A stretch of DNA of 64,000 bases from Asticcacaulis aquaticus (GTDB lineage Bacteria > Pseudomonadota > Alphaproteobacteria > Caulobacterales > Caulobacteraceae): the NCBI RefSeq assembly GCF_028550415.1, contig NZ_JAQQKX010000003.1:124001-188000 (forward strand), given 5' to 3'. The notes below the pieces were generated by a model. The model had not been told where the DNA came from. It was given only the letters and a program-made list of their open reading frames with translations, and searched no databases. This document shows, one piece after another, positions 26,845 through 35,997 of this stretch; position 1 is the stretch's first letter, and each line of letters opens with the position of its first letter. Position numbers and translations under genes: made by a program.

Positions 26845-27717
26845 ATGGTCACCGCAACTATCGACACCGGCTGGCGCAAGCATCTGCCCGTCCTCAACGC
26901 CTTTCTGCGCTACGGCATTCTGATCCTCGTCGGCTTCGTCATGATCTATCCGCTGCTGTGGATGATCGGCGGGGCGTTCAAGAACAATGCCGAAATCTTC
27001 TCCTCGATCGGCTTTATTCCGAAAGCACCGACAACGGATGGCTTCGTCAATGGCTGGAAGACCTCGACCGAATATAGCTTCGCGACCTACCTGCTCAATA
27101 CGATGAAGATCGTCATCCCCAAGGTCATCGTCACCGTCATTTCCTCGGTCGTCGTCGCCTATGGGTTTGCACGCTTCGCCATTCCGGGCCGCAAGTGGCT
27201 GTTTGCGCTGCTGATGGCCACCGTCCTGCTGCCGAAGTCGGTCCTGCTGATCCCGCAATATCTGATGTTCCGCGAATTCGGCTGGCTCGATACCTATCTG
27301 CCGCTCTACGCACCGCAGGCCTTTGCGACGGAGGGTTTCTTCGTCTTCATGATCATCCAGTTCATGCGCACCCTGCCACTCGATATGGAAGAGGCGGCGG
27401 TGATGGACGGCTGCAATTCGTTTCAGGTTCTGACCCTGATCGTCTGCCCGGTCATCCTGCCGGCGATTATCTCGGTCGCCCTGTTCCAGTTCATGTGGTC
27501 GATGAACGACTTCCTCCAGCCGCTGATCTATCTGTCGTCGGTCGAGAAATACCCTGTGGCGCTGGCGCTCAAGATGTCGATCGACGTTACCGAGGCGACG
27601 TCTTGGAACGAGATTCTGGCCATGTCGACCATCGCCATCGCGCCGTCGCTGATCCTGTTCTTCGCGGCCCAGAAATACTTCGTTGAAGGCCTGACCTCCG
27701 GCGCGGTGAAGGGCTAG
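26845..27717 (+). CDS. sugar ABC transporter permease (MalG type)
   Basis: The 290-residue inner membrane protein has six helices and the EAA-like loop LPLDMEEAAVMDGCNSFQVLTLIVCPVILP. The start ATG 26845 follows GGGAGG and is preferred to an in-frame codon inside the previous gene. It pairs with the MalF-type permease to form the channel. Confidence 0.93.
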   Translation: MVTATIDTGWRKHLPVLNAFLRYGILILVGFVMIYPLLWMIGGAFKNNAEIFSSIGFIPKAPTTDGFVNGWKTSTEYSFATYLLNTMKIVIPKVIVTVISSVVVAYGFARFAIPGRKWLFALLMATVLLPKSVLLIPQYLMFREFGWLDTYLPLYAPQAFATEGFFVFMIIQFMRTLPLDMEEAAVMDGCNSFQVLTLIVCPVILPAIISVALFQFMWSMNDFLQPLIYLSSVEKYPVALALKMSIDVTEATSWNEILAMSTIAIAPSLILFFAAQKYFVEGLTSGAVKG

Positions 27718-27721
27718 GGCG

Positions 27722-29020
27722 ATGGACGCGTACAGATTACATCGCCGGACCATGCTGCTGGGGGCGGCTGCCGCCTTGACGGCGTGCGGTCGGACGCCTT
27801 CGCGACCCGCTGGGACCAAGGAATTGCGTATGAGCTGGTGGGGCGGCTCGTCCGCTCACAAGGCGACACTTGAGGCACTAAGTCGCTTCGAAAAGCGCCA
27901 CGGTATCCGCGTGCGCGCCGAATATACCGGGTTCGCCGGGCATCTGGAGCGCCTGACGACGCAGATTTCCGGGCGAACCGCGCCCGACGTCATGCAGATC
28001 AACTGGTTCTGGCAGACCCTGTTTTCACCGGAAGGCACGGGCTTCCTCGACCTCAACCAACACCGCGATAAAATCGATCTCAGCCAATTCGACGCGCGTA
28101 GCCTGAACATGGGGACGACGAAGGGGCATCTGAACGCCATTCCGGTGTCGAATGCCGCGCGACTGGTCTATCTCAATAAAACGACCTACGACAAGGCGGG
28201 CCTGTCGCTGCCGTCGTCGTGGGACGAGCTGTTTGCGCGTGGTCCGCAATTCAAAGAAAAACTCGGCGACGGCTACTATCCCATCGACGGCCTGTTCCTT
28301 GAGTTTATTGGCCTCGCGCGGACCTATGTGGTGCAGGGGACCGGCAAGCCGCTGATCAGTGCCGAGACCAAATCGCTCAACTGTTCGCGGCAGGACATGC
28401 ATGACTTCGCCGGGCTCTATGCCCGGATGACGCGCGACCACGTGTGGCCAAGCGCTCAGGTCCGCGCCTCCTACGGCAACGTCGCCCAGCAGGAGATGCG
28501 CCCGTGGATCAACGGGCAATTCGCCGGGACCTTCATGTGGAACTCGACCATCGAGAAGTACAGCGACACCCTGGCCGGGAACCAGAAAATCGCGCTGGCG
28601 CCCTATCCGTTGCGCGAAGGCGCGAAAGACTCCGGCATGATGTTCCGCCCGTCGATGATGTTCGCCGCCAATGCCACGACGGCCCATCCGGACGAAGCGG
28701 TGATGCTGATCGACTTCCTGCTCAACGATCCCGACGGGGTGCGGGCGATGGAGCTGAAACGCGGCGTGCCGGTGTCGAAAACCGCCCGGAAACTGCTCAG
28801 CGACGAAGGCCTGATCAGTCCGCTGCAACAGGCCAGTGAGGCGCAACTGGCATCGGCGCAGATCAACGTGCTGGAAAGCCCCTATTTCGAGCATCCCCGC
28901 GTCCGCGACGGTTTTCAGGACATTCTCGAAGCGCTGGGCTATGGCCGGATTTCGGAACAGCAGGCGGGCGACCGCCTGTTCGACGACATCAATGCCATAC
29001 TTCACCGCGTCGTGAGATAA
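27722..29020 (+). CDS. extracellular solute-binding protein of the sugar ABC importer (lipoprotein)
   Basis: This 432-residue family 1 binding protein has N-terminal RRTMLLGAAAALTACG, a lipobox LTAC with twin arginines in front, so it is possibly a Tat-exported lipoprotein. The mature domain shows ELRMSWWGGSSAH, PDVMQINWFWQ and the C-terminal PHDEAVMLIDFLLNDPDG-like segment of sugar-binding proteins. It gives the importer its specificity, expected to be a pectin-derived oligosaccharide. It starts 4 bp after the permease stop, and the next gene starts immediately after its own stop. Confidence 0.9.
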   Translation: MDAYRLHRRTMLLGAAAALTACGRTPSRPAGTKELRMSWWGGSSAHKATLEALSRFEKRHGIRVRAEYTGFAGHLERLTTQISGRTAPDVMQINWFWQTLFSPEGTGFLDLNQHRDKIDLSQFDARSLNMGTTKGHLNAIPVSNAARLVYLNKTTYDKAGLSLPSSWDELFARGPQFKEKLGDGYYPIDGLFLEFIGLARTYVVQGTGKPLISAETKSLNCSRQDMHDFAGLYARMTRDHVWPSAQVRASYGNVAQQEMRPWINGQFAGTFMWNSTIEKYSDTLAGNQKIALAPYPLREGAKDSGMMFRPSMMFAANATTAHPDEAVMLIDFLLNDPDGVRAMELKRGVPVSKTARKLLSDEGLISPLQQASEAQLASAQINVLESPYFEHPRVRDGFQDILEALGYGRISEQQAGDRLFDDINAILHRVVR

Positions 29021-30553
29021 ATGGGTGACCTGAAACTCATCGCCGACCTGCCGACCGCGCTGACCTTCGAGGTGGATGACGGCAGCATCTACCGCGCCGA
29101 TGCGCCGCGTCAGGTCGTGGTCGATGGTGTCGTGCGCTTAGAGACAGACCTGAATGTCTTTACCCTGCGCGATCTGAAGCCCGATACGGTTTATCGTGTC
29201 TCGGTGGGCAATTTGAGCGTCGCCGCGCGCACCACGGCGTTGAAGGCGGTGATCGATCCGCGTGCGTTCGGGGCCAGGGGCGACGGCGTCACCGACGATA
29301 GCCGCGCCTTGCAGGCCGCCATCTCGGCCTGCCCACGCGACGGGCTGGTTCGGCTGTCGGACGGCGATTACCTGACCGCGCCATTGTTCTTCAAAAGCGA
29401 TATGGCGCTGGAAATCACCAAAGGCGCGCGACTGCTGGGGCATCGTGATGTCACACAGTGGCCCATTTTGCCGGGGGTATTGTACGACGGCGAAGGGCGC
29501 GAAAAGGCGTATCTCGGTTCGTGGGAGGGCGAGGCGGACGATTGCCATGCAGGGCTGCTTAATCTCTTGTCGGTCAGCAATGTCCAGATCTATGGCGAGG
29601 GCGAAATCGACGGTCAGGCCGGGTTCGATACCTGGTGGTCGAAACCTAAGGAAAAGTTTATCGGCTGGCGACCACGGCTGATCTATGCGGTGGATTGCGA
29701 ACATGTGCTGATCGAGGGCGTGACCTTGATCAACAGCCCGTCGTGGACCTTGCATCCGCTGGCCTCGCGCTGGCTGACCTTCGCCAATCTCAAGATCAAA
29801 GCGCCCGCTAACAGCCCCAATACGGACGGTTTGAATCCGGAAAGCTGTACCGACGTGACCATCTGCGGCGTACATTTCACGGTTGGCGATGACTGCATCG
29901 CGCTCAAATCCGGCAAGCTGTCGATGGCGCGTCGCGTCGTGCGCCCGACGCGGCGGGTGCGGATATCGAATTGCTGGATGCAAGATGGTCATGGGGCCGT
30001 CGTCATCGGCTCGGAGATGGCCTGTGGGGTATATGATGTGTGGGTACAGAACTGTCTGTTTACCGGCACGGATCGGGGCATTCGCCTGAAAACCCGGCGC
30101 GGTCGCGGCAAGGACGCCATCGGGCGCAACCTCAACTTCGACAATATTCGTATGCAGGATGTCGGCACGGCCTTCGTGATCAACAGCTTCTACTGGTGCG
30201 ATCCGGACGGCAAGACCGACTATGTGGCCGACCGTAACGCCCGCGCCGTGGACGAGGGCACGCCGAGCCTCGGCGGACTGTCGTTGCGCAATATCACCGC
30301 TGAGGGTGTACGCCACGCTGCGGTTTATGCGCTGGGGCTGCCGGAACAGCCCATTGACGGCCTGTCCATCGAAAATTTCCGCGTCCGTTATAATCCCGAC
30401 GCTCAACCGGGCGAACCCGATATGGCGGCAACTATCGCGCCCATCGCGCGTCTGGGCGTATATATTTCCGCCGCCGAACATGCCCGCCTGACCGGAATCG
30501 ATATCGAAGGTCAGGACGGCGAACCGATCATTCTGGAAAACGTCACATGCTAG
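29021..30553 (+). CDS. glycoside hydrolase family 28 (polygalacturonase), apparently cytoplasmic
   Basis: The 510-residue protein has an N-terminal beta-sandwich-like domain of about 80 residues, then the right-handed beta-helix with the four GH28 signatures in order: NTDG (267-270), GDDC (289-292), a G-H-G with His324, and RLK (355-357). No signal peptide is present (MGDLKLIADLPTALTF). It should therefore act inside the cell, as an exo-type enzyme on imported oligogalacturonides. The ATG follows the binding-protein stop with no gap. It overlaps the GH105 gene by 7 nt. Confidence 0.92.
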   Translation: MGDLKLIADLPTALTFEVDDGSIYRADAPRQVVVDGVVRLETDLNVFTLRDLKPDTVYRVSVGNLSVAARTTALKAVIDPRAFGARGDGVTDDSRALQAAISACPRDGLVRLSDGDYLTAPLFFKSDMALEITKGARLLGHRDVTQWPILPGVLYDGEGREKAYLGSWEGEADDCHAGLLNLLSVSNVQIYGEGEIDGQAGFDTWWSKPKEKFIGWRPRLIYAVDCEHVLIEGVTLINSPSWTLHPLASRWLTFANLKIKAPANSPNTDGLNPESCTDVTICGVHFTVGDDCIALKSGKLSMARRVVRPTRRVRISNCWMQDGHGAVVIGSEMACGVYDVWVQNCLFTGTDRGIRLKTRRGRGKDAIGRNLNFDNIRMQDVGTAFVINSFYWCDPDGKTDYVADRNARAVDEGTPSLGGLSLRNITAEGVRHAAVYALGLPEQPIDGLSIENFRVRYNPDAQPGEPDMAATIAPIARLGVYISAAEHARLTGIDIEGQDGEPIILENVTC

Positions 30554-31725
30554 ATGTCAGCCATTCTATCCCCGTCGATGTCGCCGCGGCGACGGTCCAG
30601 CGCCCGTTCGATTTGTCGGTGGAAACGACACGTCGCCTGGGTCAGTTTGGCCTGCAGGTGCCGGACTTCCTCACCGGCTATTTCCGGAGCTGGACGCCTT
30701 ATCGCCCTTACTGGAATTACGAGGACGGCGTCATCTGGAAAGGCGCGCTCGACCTCTATCTGGTCACTCGCGACCCGGCATTGCTCGATTACGTGCTGCA
30801 GGAAATGGAGAGCCGTATCCTGCCCGACGGTTCGATGCCGACCTTCCTGCCCAGGGAATACAATATCGACCACGTCAATGGCGGCAAGATACTCTTCCCG
30901 CTTTACGCCATCACTGGCGACGAACGGTTCCGCAAGGCAATGGATGTGCAGTTCGCGCAGCTGAAAGACCATCCGCGCACGAAATCCGGCAATTACTGGC
31001 ACAAGCAGATCTATCCGCATCAGGTCTGGCTCGACGGCCTGTTCATGGCGCAACCGTTTCAGGCGTCCTATGCCCGGATCACCGGCAACGAAGTGCTGTT
31101 TGCCGATACGGTGGCGCAGTTCAGCAGCGTCGATCGTCTATTGAAAAAGGACAATGGTCTCTATTTCCACGGCTGGGACGAGAGCCGCGCCGAGCGCTGG
31201 GCCGATAAACAGACCGGTCTGTCTCAGAATGTGTGGGGCCGGTCGATGGGCTGGTGGATCGGGGCTCTGGTCGATGTCTATGAGGCGTCGGAAGGTTTCA
31301 GTGAGCACCTGCGCGACGAAATCGCCCGCATCACGCGCGATACCCTGACCGCGCTGCTGACATTTCGCTCGGAAAACGGCCTGTGGTATCAGGTCGTCGA
31401 TCAGGGCGACCGCGAGGGCAATTACGAAGAGGCCTCGGCCTCGGCCATGGTGGCCTACGGTCTGATCAAGGCCGCGCGCATGGGCATTATGGGCAAGGAT
31501 GTTAGCGATACCGGAATCGCATCGCTGCATGCGGTTTGTGATCGCTTTGTCACGCCGGGTGCGCTAAATGGCATTTGCGGAGTCGCCGGCTTGGGCAATG
31601 TGCCTTACCGCGACGGCTCCTACGAATATTATCTGTCGGAAAAAATTACGCCGAACGACCCCAAGGGTGTGGGCGCGCTGATGTGGGCGCTCTCCGAGGG
31701 GGTTCGGGTGAGGGAGCCCCAATGA
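30547..31725 (+). CDS. glycoside hydrolase family 105 (unsaturated rhamnogalacturonyl/galacturonyl hydrolase)
   Basis: The 392-residue (alpha/alpha)6-barrel protein resembles YteR/YesR. Motifs are YPHQVWLDGLFMAQP, with the catalytic-site Asp, and WGRSMGWWIGALVDVYE, plus YEEASASAMVAYGL near the C-terminus. GH105 enzymes hydrate the 4,5-double bond of lyase-generated oligouronides and release 4-deoxy-hexosulose uronate. No signal peptide, so cytoplasmic. It overlaps both the GH28 gene before it and the hydratase gene after it. Confidence 0.92.
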   Translation: MLDVSHSIPVDVAAATVQRPFDLSVETTRRLGQFGLQVPDFLTGYFRSWTPYRPYWNYEDGVIWKGALDLYLVTRDPALLDYVLQEMESRILPDGSMPTFLPREYNIDHVNGGKILFPLYAITGDERFRKAMDVQFAQLKDHPRTKSGNYWHKQIYPHQVWLDGLFMAQPFQASYARITGNEVLFADTVAQFSSVDRLLKKDNGLYFHGWDESRAERWADKQTGLSQNVWGRSMGWWIGALVDVYEASEGFSEHLRDEIARITRDTLTALLTFRSENGLWYQVVDQGDREGNYEEASASAMVAYGLIKAARMGIMGKDVSDTGIASLHAVCDRFVTPGALNGICGVAGLGNVPYRDGSYEYYLSEKITPNDPKGVGALMWALSEGVRVREPQ

Positions 31726-32564
31726 GCACTCAGGATATCGCCAATCGTTTCGTTTCCGCCCGCCGCGCCGCGACGGCGCTTAAGGACTATCCGGGGACGA
31801 TCCCGTCAGCCCTGACCGAGTCCTATGCCATTCAGGAAGCCGCCATCGGCCTGTGGAACCGTCCGGTCGTCGGCTGGAAGATCGGTCGTCTGGCGCCGGA
31901 ACGTCAGGCCGAACACGGCACCGAGCGTCTGGCCGGGCCGGTGTTCGACACCCTGTTCAAGCCGGCTGCCGGTCAGGTCGAAATCCCCGTCTTCACCGAC
32001 GGTTTTGCGGCTGTCGAGGCCGAGTTCGTCTTCCGCATCGGTAAGGACGCCGAGCCGGGCAAGACCGACTATAGCGAAGTCGAGGCGCTGGGCCTGATCG
32101 ATGCCCTGTTTGCCGGTGTCGAAATGGCGGGTTCGCCCCTGCCGACGATCAACAAGCTGGGGCCGACGGTCGTGGCTTCGGATTTCGGCAATAATTTCGG
32201 TTTGATTCTGGGTCTGCAACTGGCGGCCTATGATGAGACCAGCACGGTCGCCGACCTCAGCGATTCCACCGTCAAGGGCTATAAGGCAACGACCGAGATC
32301 GATGGCGTTGTCGTCGGTGAAGGGGGCCTGTTCACCATGCCGGGCGGTCCGCTGAAGGCTATTGCCTGGCTGGCCGGGCATCTGGCGGCGCGGGGCCGCC
32401 CGCTCAAAGCCGGTCAATTGATCTCTTCGGGCGCCACGACCGGCATCCACGACATCGTCGCCGGTCAGGTCTCGAAAGTGACCTATTCCGGTCCGCATCA
32501 CGACGAATACAGCATCGACCTTAAGACGGTCGAACTGACCCCGGACAAGTCCGAACTGGTATAG
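31722..32564 (+). CDS. 2-keto-4-pentenoate hydratase / fumarylacetoacetase-fold protein
   Basis: This 280-residue protein is MhpD-like: VVGWKIGRLAPE near the N-terminus, AEFVFRIGKD (acidic metal ligands) and GVEMAGSPLP. The C-terminus has AWLAGHLAARGRPLKAGQLISSGATTGI, the family hallmark. The ATG overlaps the GH105 stop as ATGA, so it is the last gene of the pectin operon. MhpD enzymes act on 2-keto-4-pentenoates in aromatic degradation; no aromatic pathway is present here. It more likely handles a keto-acid from unsaturated galacturonate. The substrate is unknown. Confidence 0.82.
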   Translation: MSTQDIANRFVSARRAATALKDYPGTIPSALTESYAIQEAAIGLWNRPVVGWKIGRLAPERQAEHGTERLAGPVFDTLFKPAAGQVEIPVFTDGFAAVEAEFVFRIGKDAEPGKTDYSEVEALGLIDALFAGVEMAGSPLPTINKLGPTVVASDFGNNFGLILGLQLAAYDETSTVADLSDSTVKGYKATTEIDGVVVGEGGLFTMPGGPLKAIAWLAGHLAARGRPLKAGQLISSGATTGIHDIVAGQVSKVTYSGPHHDEYSIDLKTVELTPDKSELV

Positions 32565-32588
32565 GCCTGACGAGATTACGGTGATCCA

Positions 32589-32620
32589 CGCCGTCCCTGA
32601 TTTTCAGGGGCGGCGTTTTT
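32589..32620 (+). terminator. rho-independent terminator of the ABC-GH28-GH105-hydratase operon
   Basis: CGCCGTCCCTGA pairs with TCAGGGGCGGCG (12 bp, one T-G pair) around TTT and is followed by five T. It starts 25 bp after the hydratase stop. Confidence 0.92.
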
Positions 32621-32778
32621 GTTTCAGAATTTATTAAGCCTGTTACGCGAACATTCTGACATCAGCGTCGAAAAAGACATTTTTCAGGTCGAAAATATGG
32701 CAGATATGTCACCCTTTATATCTTGTTGTGACGTATCTCTTGTTTTTCGCGTGGAGATATGTCTTTCTTGCCGGGATT

Positions 32779-32792
32779 GACACCGGTTACCT
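32779..32792. promoter_or_regulatory. LacI-type operator 1 of the TonB receptor gene
   Basis: TGACACCGGTTACC, identical to the uxaA and uxaC sites. Its centre is 25 bp from that of operator 2. Confidence 0.82.
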
Positions 32793-32802
32793 CAAATCTT
32801 TT

Positions 32803-32832
32803 TGACACCGGTGTCAGCAACGTCAATATCAT
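32803..32832 (+). promoter_or_regulatory. probable promoter of the TonB receptor gene
   Basis: TTGACA (32803-32808) with TATCAT (32827-32832) at 18-nt spacing. The -35 box is part of operator 2, which would give simple repression. The leader to the ATG at 32920 is about 80 nt. Confidence 0.5.
32804..32817. promoter_or_regulatory. LacI-type operator 2 of the TonB receptor gene
   Basis: TGACACCGGTGTCA is a perfect 14-bp palindrome and the most symmetric copy in the window. It overlaps the -35 box of the predicted promoter. Confidence 0.82.
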
Positions 32833-32839
32833 AATGCCC

Positions 32840-32853
32840 GATAACGGGTGTCA
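32840..32853. promoter_or_regulatory. degenerate third LacI-type site before the TonB receptor gene
   Basis: GATAACGGGTGTCA matches the inverted uxaC-type site at 12 of 14 positions. It is downstream of the predicted -10 box and may be an auxiliary operator or chance. Confidence 0.4.
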
Positions 32854-32919
32854 CAGTGCCGGAGAGCTTACCGCATAAAAAACAGCGGAAGCCTCCCGGT
32901 GTAACGGGGAGTTAAATTT

Positions 32920-35844
32920 ATGAAGTCCAAGTCAATTCACGCTCGAACTGCGTCCAGAATCGCGCCTTACGGGGTATCGTTACTGGCCTTGATGGCGGCG
33001 GGGACGGCGTTTGCGCAAGAGAGCGCTCCGGCCGCACAGGAAGAAACGGTCGTTGTCGTCACCGGTTTCCGTAATTCGCTGCAAACGGCAATCAGCGAAA
33101 AGAAAAAATCGGTCGATATGGTCGATGTCATCAAGGCCGAGGATATCGGGCAGTTTCCCGACCTCAACCTTGCTGAATCGCTGCAACGGATTCCCGGTAT
33201 TTCCATCGATCGTGACGGCGGCGAAGGCAAGCAGATTACGGTGCGCGGCCTGAACTCCGAATTTTCGCGCACCCGCCTGAATGGGCTTGAGGCGCTGGCG
33301 ACGACGGGATCCAAGGATGCGTCGGGTGGCACCAATCGCGGTCGCGGCTTCGACTTCAACGTCTTCGCGGCGGACCTGTTCAACTCGATCACGGTGCGTA
33401 AGTCGCTATCGGCCGAGGTGGAAGAGGGCTCGTTAGGGGCCACGGTCGACCTGCAAACGGCGCGCCCCTTCGACTACAAAGGCTTCACCATGGCCTCGTC
33501 GTTCCAGCTTGGCTATAACGACCACTCGAAGGACACGGCGCCGCGCGGGACTTTCATGATCTCGAACCGTTGGGCGGATGGCCGTTTGGGCGCGCTCCTT
33601 TCGGTGGCCTATGGCGAGCGCACGGTGGTCGAGGATTCGGTCAATACGACGCGCTGGGAAAACGCCTATTCGGCGTCGAATGTGGGGCGTTTCGAGCGCT
33701 ATTCGACCGACGGCGGTACGACCTGGAACACCATAGCGGCCTGTACCAACGCCAACGCCGCCTGCAACACGACCGAAACCCATACGACCAACCCGGCGCT
33801 GACCGGCGAAGCGCAGAAAATCAGCCGCGCCCTGCATCCGCGTATCCCGCGCTACAACCACTTCGAAACCGACCAGAAGCGCCTCGGCATCACCGGTGCG
33901 TTCCAGATGCGCCCGTTCGACGGCACTCTGGTGACCATCGACGCTATGCACGCCGAATTCCAGGCCAACCGCGACGAGTGGGAAATCGAAGCCATTTCGT
34001 TCAGCCGCAACGGTCAGGGCCTGCCCAAAACCGATGTGTACAACTATCAGATCGACGATCAGGGAACGCTGGTCAAAGGCAGCTTCAACGACGTCGATAT
34101 CCGCTCGGAACATCGTTTCGATGAACTGAAGACCACCTTCGACCAGTTGAACGTCACCTGGGATCAGAAGTGGGGCGACCGTCTGTCGTCCAAGCTTTTG
34201 ATTGGTTCCTCGGAATCGTTCCAGAACAATCCGGAACAGACGACCTTCACCTTCGAATCCTACAATGTGCAGGGCTATAGCTACGACTTCACGGATAGCC
34301 GTCACCCGACCTTCAACTACGGCAAGTCGTCAACGAACTGCACACCGGATCAAGCTTGTTACTGGACCTATTCGTCATCGACGGCTCTGGGTGACGCCTC
34401 GCTGATTCGTATTCGTCCGCAGACGGTCAAAAACACGTTCGGCACCACGCGTCTGGACCTCAAATTCGACCTGACCGACAGCCTGACCCTGAGGGGCGGT
34501 ATTTCGGATAAAACCTACAAGTTCGTCTCGACGGAATACGGGCGCATTACCAACCTGACGACGCCGCAAACCCGCGACGAAAACGCGTCGGGTGTCATCC
34601 AGACAACGATCAACGCCGATATCGCCAAATATTCGCAAACGGTTACCGTCGCCGGCAACACCTTTCTGGTGCCGAATCTCGACCTGATCCGGTCGAATTT
34701 CGACTATAATTGCAACTGCGCCAACGCTTACGGCACCTTCTATCTCAACAATACCAATTCGTCGTCGCGTACCAATAACCGTCAGGCGCAGGAGGACGAT
34801 TCGGCCTGGTATCTGCAACTCGATTTCTCGACGCAGCTGGGGAATATGCCTATCCGCGGCAATATCGGTACGCGTGAGGTCGAAACGAGCCTGACGGCGA
34901 CGGGCTATGTCGGGTCCGGCAATAACGCTATCCTGACAACCGTGCGCCGCAGCTACAAGGACTCGCTGCCCTCGATCAACCTGTCGGTCGAGCCGATGGA
35001 GAACCTCTATATCCGCTTCGCCGCAGCCAAGACCATGGCGCGTCCGACCCTGCTCAGCCTGACCCCCGGCGGCGGCTCGATCAGCACCACGGCCCTGACC
35101 ATCACCACGGGTAACCCGGACCTCGATCCGGTGCGCGCCAATACGATGGATTTCTCGGTCGAATGGTATCCGGACAAGGACACCCTGATCACCTTCGCGG
35201 CATTTAAAAAGGACCTGAAGAGCTATATCCAGACGGTTCAGAGCAGCAAGACCCTCAGCGAGCTGGGCTATACCCCGGCGGATCTGGGCGTTACCGGCGA
35301 TCCGGCCTTCACGGTCACAACCCCGATCAACACGGCGGGCGGCGAGCTCAAGGGCTGGGAAATCAGCCTGCAAAAGCCCTTCCACTTCCTTCCGGGTTTC
35401 CTGTCGAAGACCGGCGGTATCCTGAACTACACCCACGTCGAGTCGCAGATCAACTACTACACCTCGCCGACCGCGACGACGACGACGCGTGCCAACCTGC
35501 TGGGCCTGTCGCCCGAAGCCTGGAACGCAACGGCCTATTACGAAGGGGAAGCGCTGTCGGGCCGTGTCGCTTTCTCGTATCGCGATGGCTATTTGTCGGT
35601 CCTGAATCCCGGTTCGTCGGCGGACTTCTGGGGTAAGAACGAGACCTTCAATATCGACGCTCAGGTCACCTGGAAAATCAACAAGAAGATGACGTTCGTC
35701 TTCGAAGGGATCAACCTGACCGACGAGGCCGACGACCGCTACATCGCCTACAATACGGCGCAGGGGAATACGGCTCAGGACCTGCTCTACGATTACGGCA
35801 CGTCGGGCCGTCAATACTATCTGGGTCTGCGTTACAAGTACTGA
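32920..35844 (+). CDS. TonB-dependent receptor for pectin-derived oligosaccharides
   Basis: The 974-residue outer membrane receptor has a signal peptide (cleavage about residue 32, TAFA). Its plug domain starts ETVVVVTGFRNSLQTAIS, with DIGQFPDLNLAESLQRIPGI and ITVRGLNSEF. The beta-barrel ends in GRQYYLGLRYKY, with a terminal aromatic residue. It is the long Caulobacter-type carbohydrate receptor family. Two or three LacI operators in front and kdgK behind tie it to uronate uptake. It would feed the periplasm, from where the ABC importer takes over. It has its own terminator. Confidence 0.93.
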   Translation: MKSKSIHARTASRIAPYGVSLLALMAAGTAFAQESAPAAQEETVVVVTGFRNSLQTAISEKKKSVDMVDVIKAEDIGQFPDLNLAESLQRIPGISIDRDGGEGKQITVRGLNSEFSRTRLNGLEALATTGSKDASGGTNRGRGFDFNVFAADLFNSITVRKSLSAEVEEGSLGATVDLQTARPFDYKGFTMASSFQLGYNDHSKDTAPRGTFMISNRWADGRLGALLSVAYGERTVVEDSVNTTRWENAYSASNVGRFERYSTDGGTTWNTIAACTNANAACNTTETHTTNPALTGEAQKISRALHPRIPRYNHFETDQKRLGITGAFQMRPFDGTLVTIDAMHAEFQANRDEWEIEAISFSRNGQGLPKTDVYNYQIDDQGTLVKGSFNDVDIRSEHRFDELKTTFDQLNVTWDQKWGDRLSSKLLIGSSESFQNNPEQTTFTFESYNVQGYSYDFTDSRHPTFNYGKSSTNCTPDQACYWTYSSSTALGDASLIRIRPQTVKNTFGTTRLDLKFDLTDSLTLRGGISDKTYKFVSTEYGRITNLTTPQTRDENASGVIQTTINADIAKYSQTVTVAGNTFLVPNLDLIRSNFDYNCNCANAYGTFYLNNTNSSSRTNNRQAQEDDSAWYLQLDFSTQLGNMPIRGNIGTREVETSLTATGYVGSGNNAILTTVRRSYKDSLPSINLSVEPMENLYIRFAAAKTMARPTLLSLTPGGGSISTTALTITTGNPDLDPVRANTMDFSVEWYPDKDTLITFAAFKKDLKSYIQTVQSSKTLSELGYTPADLGVTGDPAFTVTTPINTAGGELKGWEISLQKPFHFLPGFLSKTGGILNYTHVESQINYYTSPTATTTTRANLLGLSPEAWNATAYYEGEALSGRVAFSYRDGYLSVLNPGSSADFWGKNETFNIDAQVTWKINKKMTFVFEGINLTDEADDRYIAYNTAQGNTAQDLLYDYGTSGRQYYLGLRYKY

Positions 35845-35870
35845 TCCATACCTTTGCGCCAAACTGACTG

Positions 35871-35899
35871 GAGGCGTCGCAGCAGCGGCGCCTCTTTTT
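35871..35899 (+). terminator. rho-independent terminator of the TonB receptor gene
   Basis: GAGGCGTCGC pairs with GCGGCGCCTC (10 bp, one T-G pair) around AGCA, followed by five T. Confidence 0.88.
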
Positions 35900-35997
35900 G
35901 TAATCATATCTGCGTTCAAAGGGTTCCCCTTTTGGGGATAAGGCTTTAAAGCCTGACACAAATATATCCAACGGAAGCCGCTCCCAAAGGAACTTTC

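Larger units (their letters stand above)
32565..32919. other. intergenic region between the pectin operon and the TonB receptor gene
   Basis: This 355-bp gap contains a terminator (32589-32620), then AT-richer DNA with two good and one degenerate LacI-type operator and a probable promoter. No gene is apparent. Confidence 0.75.

Noticed and set aside
35942-35953. Palindrome GGCTTTAAAGCC followed by TGACAC upstream of kdgK, considered as another LacI operator
   Set aside because: Only the TGACAC half matches and the CCGG centre is missing, so it does not fit the operator defined by the other sites.
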